Assembly: GCA_937983015.1 (NCBI GenBank)
Contig: CALKAK010000179.1
Coordinates: 1-10,555 of the forward strand
Direction: 5' to 3'
Source of the DNA: an uncultured Bacillaceae bacterium
GTDB lineage: Bacteria > Bacillota > Bacilli > Bacillales > Caldibacillaceae
DNA: 10,555 nt
Shown here piece after piece: positions 6,508 to 10,555 of the stretch. Position 1 is the first letter of the stretch. The number at the start of each line of letters is the position of its first letter. Under the pieces are notes generated by a model that ran no database searches, was not told where the DNA came from, and saw only the letters and a program-made list of their open reading frames with translations. The position numbers and the translations under genes were made by a program.

Positions 6508-7050
6508 ATGGAACAATTAAAAATTGGTATTATTATGGGATCGACACGTGAAGGAAGAGTGAGCCCACAAGTCGCAGTCTGGGTAAAACAATTAGCGGAT
6601 CAACGTGGTGATGCGGAATATGAAATCATCGACATCGCCGACTTCAAATTACCGTTGTTAGGTGAAGCTGGAGCCGATGCTTCGGGTGCAGAAGCCTAGT
6701 CGAAAGCGATTGCTAGTCAGGATGGATTTATATTCATCGTTCAAGAATACAATCATTCCATTACCGGTGCACTAAAAAACGCGCTGGATTACTTGCGTGA
6801 AGAGTGGAATAATAAAGCGGCCGGTATCGTATCTTACGGTTCGGTCGGGGGCGCTCGTGCTGCGGAACATTTACGAGGTATTTTAGGTGAATTATTAGTT
6901 GCCGACGTCCGTGTTCATCCCGCATTATCTTTATTTACAGATTTTGAAAACTTTACAGAATTCAAACCTCAACCGGTTCAAGCGGATTCTGTAAATGAAA
7001 TGCTTGACCAGCTCATTCCATGGGCAAAGGCGTTAAAAACAATTCGCTAA
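6508..7050 (+). pseudogene. NADPH-dependent FMN reductase interrupted by an in-frame TAG
   Basis: A flavodoxin-fold quinone/azo/FMN reductase of the NADPH-dependent FMN reductase family. AGGAGG (6494-6499) is eight bases before ATG 6508. The N-terminus MEQLKIGIIMGSTREGRVS contains the FMN phosphate-binding GSTREGR loop. The frame then reaches TAG at codon 64 (6697-6699) and resumes in the same frame with SKAIASQDGFIFIVQEYNHS, TGALKNALDYL, SYGSVGGARA and a normal end at 7050. Relatives commonly have Trp at this point (pattern AWS/AWSKKIA), so TGG to TAG by one G-to-A change is the simplest explanation. The rest is well preserved, so the lesion is recent, suppressed or a sequence error. A weaker GTG start at 6451 would add 19 residues. 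A terminator follows at 7066-7109. Confidence 0.85.
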
Positions 7051-7065
7051 GCAGACATCTTCTTA

Positions 7066-7109
7066 AAAGTGCAGCATGGGTAATAAAGTGTTCATGTTGC
7101 ACTTTTTTT
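7066..7109 (+). terminator. Intrinsic terminator after the FMN reductase gene
   Basis: AAAGTGCAGCATG (7066-7078) pairs with CATGTTGCACTTT (7093-7105) with one G-U pair. The loop is 14 bases and a run of seven T ends at 7109. It lies 15 bases after the stop codon. Confidence 0.88.
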
Positions 7110-7192
7110 AATACGGTCAATTTCATACCTTGTTTTCGGGAATTATAGTGGTGGATACAGAAAGAACATTACATTCTTCACACGATATTAAA

Positions 7193-7198
7193 TATAAT
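7193..7198 (+). promoter_or_regulatory. Possible -10 box of the flavin reductase gene
   Basis: A perfect TATAAT lies 10 bases before the AGGAGG of the next gene. The -35 region is poor and the implied leader would be very short, so this is only a candidate. A 17-base inverted repeat (AAGAA-N7-TTCTT, about 7163-7179) lies just upstream. Confidence 0.3.
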
Positions 7199-7220
7199 TT
7201 TATGTCTAGGAGGAAGTCTT

Positions 7221-7832
7221 TTGCTGAAATTTGATCCACAGGAACTCACCGAACGGCAAAATTATAAATTTTTAATCGGGACGATCATCCCGAGACCGAT
7301 CGCTTTTATCACGAGTATTGGTGAAAATGGGACGGTCAATGGTGCGCCTTTTAGTTATTTCAATATCGTGTCAGCAAATCCCCCGATGATCTCGGTTGCC
7401 ATTCAGCGGAAAAATGGTTTTCTTAAAGATACGGCAAGAAACATCAAGCGTTCAGGAGAGTTTGTCGTGCACATTGTTGATGACAGTAATATAGAAAAAA
7501 TAAATAGAACTGCTGCGTCACTTCCACCGGATGAAAGTGAAATTGAAAAAGTAAACTTAACCCGTGTAGATAGTGAAATCGTTTCCGTTCCTGGAATTAA
7601 AGAAGCAAAGGTTCGGTTCGAATGTGTTTTAGTTGATGCAATTGAATTAGGTGAGGAAGGAAACATTGGGACAGACCTTATTATTGGGAAGATTGTACAA
7701 TTTATTATTGATGAAGAGATATATCTAAAAAATGGCCGTATTTATCATGAAAAGTTAAGTCCGGTTAGTCGTTTAGCAGGGCATAATTATACGAAAATTG
7801 GTGAAGTATTCGCTTTAAAAAGACCGGAATAA
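7221..7832 (+). CDS. Flavin reductase family protein, YwrF-like (FMN-binding split barrel)
   Basis: A 203-residue cytosolic flavoprotein of the flavin reductase-like split-barrel family, close in length and pattern to B. subtilis YwrF. Members bind FMN and either reduce flavins with NAD(P)H or act as flavin-bound oxidoreductases; the substrate is unknown here. Typical signs are GTIIPRPIAFITS (about 20-32), the flavin-contacting segment NGAPFSYFNIVSANPPMISV (about 40-59) and KDTARNIKRSGEFVVHIV (about 69-86). The C-terminal part has RIYHEKLSPVSRLAGHNY. The start is TTG 7221, set by AGGAGG at 7208-7213 with seven-base spacing; no ATG lies nearby. It is intact, and it is separated from the broken FMN reductase by a terminator, so the two flavoenzymes are not one operon. 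Confidence 0.88.
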   Translation: MLKFDPQELTERQNYKFLIGTIIPRPIAFITSIGENGTVNGAPFSYFNIVSANPPMISVAIQRKNGFLKDTARNIKRSGEFVVHIVDDSNIEKINRTAASLPPDESEIEKVNLTRVDSEIVSVPGIKEAKVRFECVLVDAIELGEEGNIGTDLIIGKIVQFIIDEEIYLKNGRIYHEKLSPVSRLAGHNYTKIGEVFALKRPE

Positions 7833-7839
7833 GGCTTGA

Positions 7840-7869
7840 TGATCGATTCGATTAGAGCGATCAGTTTTT
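7840..7869 (+). terminator. Weak intrinsic terminator after the flavin reductase gene
   Basis: TGATCG (7840-7845) and CGATCA (7858-7863) form a short stem with a 12-base loop, followed by GTTTTT. It begins eight bases after the stop codon. The stem is short, so termination may be partial. Confidence 0.5.
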
Positions 7870-8199
7870 CAACATAATCGATATAAAAAATTCAAAAGTC
7901 CGATATTTATATCAACATGCCATTTTCTTTTGAGATCGCTTTCGAAAAACCAGACTTTACTATTAAAAATGGAATAAGCCGGTGCGTTTTGCGAAAAACA
8001 TGAAGAAAATCTCACTACGGCACTTGCTATCATTCGCTCCTTACAGTATAAGAAAAAACATCATCCCTTGCATGTTGAAGGCGGAGTATGAGGAAAAAGC
8101 AAATTTTTCATAGAAATTCACCATTTCCGTATTTAATTTGTTAATAGTTCGTAAAATATGATGGGATTTTAGAGAAAAGATCTTCGACTATGTATTACC

Positions 8200-8217
8200 T
8201 TAGTAAGATGTTACTAA
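8200..8217. promoter_or_regulatory. Operator-like inverted repeat TTAGTAA-N4-TTACTAA
   Basis: Perfect 7-base arms separated by GATG make an 18-base dyad of the size bound by TetR- or MarR-type dimers. It lies about 70 bases before the TATAAT of the amphi-Trp gene. No regulator gene is nearby. It could be a live operator of a distant regulator, or a leftover from a lost gene in this stretch. Confidence 0.45.
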
Positions 8218-8285
8218 CAAATCGGTATTTTTAAATAATTCATGAATTTATCCTAGCCTTTATAGTAGAACAAATGTAAACAGGG

Positions 8286-8291
8286 TATAAT
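8286..8291 (+). promoter_or_regulatory. -10 box before the amphi-Trp gene
   Basis: A perfect TATAAT lies 30 bases before the GTG start and 17 before AAGGAGG. No good -35 is seen at 16-18 bases spacing, so an activator or another sigma factor could be involved, or the promoter is weak. Confidence 0.42.
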
Positions 8292-8320
8292 AAGAATAGA
8301 ATCAGACAAGGAGGGATTTC

Positions 8321-8596
8321 GTGACACAACAAAGCCAAAATATTAAAAATATTTTGGTTGATTACGAGAATAGAGTACTTAGAGATCAGGTGGCCACTCT
8401 TTTAGAAACGATTGCTACCAAATTAAAACAAGATGGCACGTTAACGTTAAAATTGGGGCAGGAAGAGCACACGGTTCAACTTCCAGAATCAGTCGTTTTG
8501 GAAGTGAAACTGGAAGAAAAAAATGGTCAGTACAGCTTGGAGTTTGAACTCGAGTGGCGGGAGGGTGCTGAAGAAGGTACATTAACGATCGAGTAG
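8321..8596 (+). CDS. Amphi-Trp domain-containing small protein
   Basis: A 91-residue acidic protein that fits the amphi-Trp domain (small alpha/beta proteins of bacteria and archaea with a conserved amphipathic C-terminal region; function unknown). The recognisable stretch is VLRDQVATLLETIATKLKQD, a helix, followed by alternating strands GTLTLKLGQEEHTVQLP and VVLEVKLEEKNGQYSLEFEL, then EWRE with the conserved Trp (about residue 79). No signal peptide or membrane segment is present, so it is cytosolic. The start is GTG 8321, set by AAGGAGG at 8308-8314 with six-base spacing. It is likely monocistronic, with its own -10 and the terminator at 8675-8750. Confidence 0.8.
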   Translation: MTQQSQNIKNILVDYENRVLRDQVATLLETIATKLKQDGTLTLKLGQEEHTVQLPESVVLEVKLEEKNGQYSLEFELEWREGAEEGTLTIE

Positions 8597-8674
8597 CTGT
8601 TTTCATGGATGGAATTTTTTTCACATTAGGTGATTTGAATAAGTTTTATTCTACAGCCAAATTTAGCAAATGAT

Positions 8675-8750
8675 AATCAGCGGGACTGCCAATCATTCGA
8701 CACCAATTGTGAATTATTTCTCAAAATAGGGACCCGCTGATTGTTTTTTT
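8675..8750 (+). terminator. Terminator with an unusually long loop, between amphi-Trp and cutC
   Basis: Perfect 10-base arms, AATCAGCGGG (8675-8684) and CCCGCTGATT (8733-8742), enclose a 48-base loop and are followed by G and seven T (8744-8750). The T-run favours the plus strand, that is the amphi-Trp transcript. Its last bases overlap the stop codon of the convergent cutC. No T-run follows on the minus strand. Confidence 0.65.
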
Positions 8751-9441
8751 AATTCTTTAAGATCGAACTAATCTTTGCCATTTTCACTTCATCAATAGGT
8801 TGACTGAAGTCTCCATTTTTTCGGCAACCGCTCCCAAAATGATATTCAGATGCACCTATTGTTTCATGGAGATTTGCTAAATTGTCCGGGTTTACGCCAC
8901 TACCGACGAGTATTTTTGGTCCTTCCAATTCCCGGGATAATTCGACGAGCTTTTTCAGAGTTTCAACTCCTTCTAATGCAGTCGGAGCACCGCCCGAGGT
9001 GAGGACTCGCTTGATGTGCGCTTTGTATTTACTCAATATTCGATATGCGGATAGGGGGGAGCGAACACGGTCAAATGCCCGATGAAAGGTGATGTTAAAA
9101 TCGGGTGCGTGTTCAATCACTTTATCCAAAAACCGTTCGTCAATGTCTCCGTTTTCCGTGATCGCACCAATTACGATCCGGTTCCCCCCGAGTTCGCGGA
9201 TGATGGAAATATCTTCTTTCATCGTGAGCCAATCGGTTTTGCTATATACGAAACCGAAATTGTGGGGACGGACCATGATCTGCACAGGAATGGTTGCTTT
9301 TTCCAATACCCTTTTAATAGTACCGTAACTAGGAGTAATGCCACCTTCACTCATGGCACTGACGAGTTCTACACGGTCGGCACCCAATTGTTGTGCTTGA
9401 AGTACATCTGTTTCGTTTAAAGCGATTACTTCGATTTTCAA
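8749..9441 (-). CDS. cutC: CutC family protein
   Basis: A 230-residue cytosolic TIM-barrel protein of the CutC family, historically linked to copper homeostasis, although a direct role in copper handling is disputed. The whole family pattern is present: EVIALNETDVLQAQQLGADR at the start, VELVSAMSEGGITPSYG, VPQIMVRP-type IPVQIMVRPHNFGFVYS, RIVIGAITENGDID, NITFHRAFDR (about 117-126), VLTSGGAPTALEG, KILVGSGVNPDNL, and EYHFGSGCRK near the end. Length is typical, and all barrel strands appear intact. The start is TTG 9441, set by GAGGG (complement of 9448-9452) with six-base spacing. It begins 15 bases after the stop of the P1 peptidase gene, so the two are almost surely co-transcribed. Confidence 0.92.
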   Translation of the reverse strand: MKIEVIALNETDVLQAQQLGADRVELVSAMSEGGITPSYGTIKRVLEKATIPVQIMVRPHNFGFVYSKTDWLTMKEDISIIRELGGNRIVIGAITENGDIDERFLDKVIEHAPDFNITFHRAFDRVRSPLSAYRILSKYKAHIKRVLTSGGAPTALEGVETLKKLVELSRELEGPKILVGSGVNPDNLANLHETIGASEYHFGSGCRKNGDFSQPIDEVKMAKISSILKN

Positions 9442-9456
9442 TAAAATCCCTCATTT

Positions 9457-10446
9457 CTATAATGGTGCTTTTTTTATAATGCGACCTTTCCTGCCAATTG
9501 TAGTTTCTGCATATTTTAATGAATTGATGATCGCTTCCTCTGTTGATTCTATTGCTGCCTGAAAGAGCCGATTCATAATTGGGTGATCATCACGTAAAAA
9601 TTGAATCGCTTCGGTCATGTTTTGATCGTTATGTTTATAACGCCAGGCCGTGGAGAAAGCTATGGCGATATCACCACTTCCGTTTGCCATGATACTCCCG
9701 ACACGACCGAGCCCTAAGCCGGCTCTTTTTGCTAACCGTTTCAATTGTCTGTCGTATAACGGTGCATCTGTGGCAACGACTATGATAATCGAACCGTCCG
9801 GAGTATTGACCGGGGAGTCTTTGGATACGTTGAAAAATTTCGCCTCATCTTTCTTCCCAAAATTACTGAGGACGAGGCTGGCCACCGTATATTGATAATC
9901 TTCGTAGGCCAAAACTCGGGATGAACTACCGATTCCGCCTTTGTAACCAAAGCATACCATCCCTTTACCCGCACCGACCGCTCCTTGCTCCACTGGAGCT
10001 TCCGTGGCATTTTCGATTGCCTGAATCGCATGTTCCGGTTTTACGGCAGGGATTCTAATCGAGTTCAAGTAGCCATCATTACATTCGGCAACAACAATAT
10101 TGATCGTGCTTGTTGTGTCACCGATTGTCGCGTTTTGTTCGAGCATATACTGAAGGGTCCCTTGTAATACAGGAGCGACACTGAACGTGTTCGTGAGCAT
10201 GATGGGCGATTCGATCAAGCCTAGTTCTTCCAGCTGGATGAGTCCGACGGTTTTACCGAATCCGTTGAACACGTGGCATCCGGCAGGCAGCTTTTCTTGA
10301 AAAAGATTCCCGCCATGGGGTAGGATCGCCGTAACCCCCGTACAGATCGTATCATCCTCGCTTAATTTTTCATAAAGCGTTACATGTCCCACACGCACGC
10401 CGGGAACGTCGGTAAGAGAATTTTTTTTGCCTTTTTGCAATTTCAT
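9457..10446 (-). CDS. P1-family (S58) aminopeptidase, DmpA-like
   Basis: A 329-residue N-terminal-nucleophile hydrolase of peptidase family S58 (P1 peptidase; D-aminopeptidase DmpA and beta-peptidyl aminopeptidases). The precursor cleaves itself before a Ser/Thr, which then becomes the catalytic residue. Here GKGMVCFGYKGGIG is followed by SSSRVLA. By family analogy the cut would fall between Gly173 and Ser174, giving chains of about 173 and 156 residues. Other family marks are LTDVPGVRVGHVTL at the start, CTGVTAILPHGG (about 35-46), LTNTFSVAPV, NGSGDIAIAFSTA (about 255-267) and the C-terminal TEEAIINSL. It has no signal peptide, so it is cytosolic. ATG 10446 has GAGGTGA five bases upstream. 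It is the first gene of an apparent operon with cutC; its substrate in vivo is unknown. Confidence 0.9.
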   Translation of the reverse strand: MKLQKGKKNSLTDVPGVRVGHVTLYEKLSEDDTICTGVTAILPHGGNLFQEKLPAGCHVFNGFGKTVGLIQLEELGLIESPIMLTNTFSVAPVLQGTLQYMLEQNATIGDTTSTINIVVAECNDGYLNSIRIPAVKPEHAIQAIENATEAPVEQGAVGAGKGMVCFGYKGGIGSSSRVLAYEDYQYTVASLVLSNFGKKDEAKFFNVSKDSPVNTPDGSIIIVVATDAPLYDRQLKRLAKRAGLGLGRVGSIMANGSGDIAIAFSTAWRYKHNDQNMTEAIQFLRDDHPIMNRLFQAAIESTEEAIINSLKYAETTIGRKGRIIKKAPL

Positions 10447-10479
10447 CTTTTCACCTCAAACCACACGCTGTATATTCAT

Positions 10480-10518
10480 ATTGTAGCAAATTTCAACAAT
10501 GGGGTTGAAAGATGTCAA
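10480..10518 (-). promoter_or_regulatory. Promoter region of the P1 peptidase-cutC operon
   Basis: Two overlapping candidates are seen on the minus strand. One is a consensus -35 TTGACA (10518-10513), 17 bases, then TGAAAT (10495-10490), a fair -10. The other is an extended -10, TGC-TACAAT (10488-10480), with no good -35. Both lie 30-75 bases before the start codon. Confidence 0.5.
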
Positions 10519-10530
10519 CAAATTTAGTTG
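10491..10530. promoter_or_regulatory. Alternating CAAC/GTTG half-sites in the operon promoter
   Basis: The order is TTTCAAC (10491-10497), six bases, GTTGAAA (10504-10510), then TCAAC (10515-10519), seven bases, GTTG (10527-10530). Neighbouring half-sites form inverted repeats with 6-7 base spacers: a perfect 20-base dyad at 10491-10510, overlapped by GTTGA-N6-TCAAC. They overlap the -35/-10 region, as expected for a repressor operator. Confidence 0.5.
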
Positions 10531-10555
10531 GCAATACTTTAAGCGAAATATGTTT

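Larger units (their letters stand above)
7833..8320. other. 488-base gene-free stretch
   Basis: No recognisable gene. It holds a weak terminator (7840-7869), an 8-base inverted repeat (GATATAAA 7880-7887 with TTTATATC 7906-7913), and an operator-like repeat (8200-8217). There is also a coding-looking fragment at about 7990-8090 (EKHEENLTTALAIIRSLQYK in one frame, ending in TGA) without a start codon. The fragment may be the tail of a lost gene; I do not recognise the family. The end contains the -10 and ribosome binding site of the amphi-Trp gene. Confidence 0.5.

Noticed and set aside
1..10555. Mobile elements, CRISPR arrays, tRNA/rRNA genes, biosynthetic or defence clusters
   Set aside because: No transposase or integrase motifs, no regularly spaced repeats, no tRNA-like cloverleaf or rRNA sequence, and no multi-gene set of that kind was seen on either strand.

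Overview
The window looks like chromosomal DNA of a low-GC Gram-positive bacterium, most likely Bacillaceae. It has AGGAGG-type ribosome binding sites, frequent TTG/GTG starts, AT-rich spacers, and families common in Bacillus relatives (DUF819, DUF6843, CueP, YwrF-type flavin reductase, amphi-Trp domain, CutC). The species cannot be named from this sequence. There is no phage, insertion sequence, CRISPR array, tRNA or rRNA.

Layout, left to right. 1-712 is the wreck of a DNA-binding regulator that runs off the left edge. It is followed at once by an intact DUF819 membrane protein (734-1951). After a 347-base gene-free stretch comes a small membrane-anchored DUF6843-like protein (2299-2781). 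A minus-strand zinc-type alcohol dehydrogenase (3826-2870) converges on it with its own terminator. Divergent from the dehydrogenase is a fossil of a CueP-like copper lipoprotein (4022-4386), then a frameshifted AHSA1/SRPBCC gene (4595-5003), a possible acetyltransferase remnant, and an intact AAC(6')-like GNAT acetyltransferase (5290-5724). A stretch of nearly 800 bases without a convincing gene but with a near-consensus promoter precedes an NADPH-dependent FMN reductase broken by an amber codon (6508-7050). Next come a terminator, an intact flavin reductase (7221-7832), another 488-base gene-free stretch, and an amphi-Trp protein (8321-8596). Converging on it from the right is a minus-strand pair: P1-family peptidase (10446-9457) followed 15 bases later by cutC (9441-8749).

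The most distinctive property is decay. Four genes in about 7 kb carry independent lesions: an internal stop plus frameshift (and probably an internal deletion) in the regulator, a T-tract frameshift plus a lost conserved Cys in CueP, a one-base insertion in AHSA1, and an in-frame TAG in the FMN reductase. Their ribosome binding sites and flanking promoters remain readable. This suggests either recent genome erosion or sequencing error at short homopolymers. The TAG and the CueP Cys-to-Arg change are substitutions and are not explained by homopolymer error.

The intact genes point to small-molecule redox and detoxification (alcohol dehydrogenase, flavin reductase, acetyltransferase) and peptide or metal housekeeping (P1 peptidase, CutC). 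I see no multi-gene defence or biosynthetic system. The less explained signals are regulatory: four operator-like inverted repeats or hairpins, a near-consensus promoter with no gene after it, and a hairpin that buries the CueP ribosome binding site.
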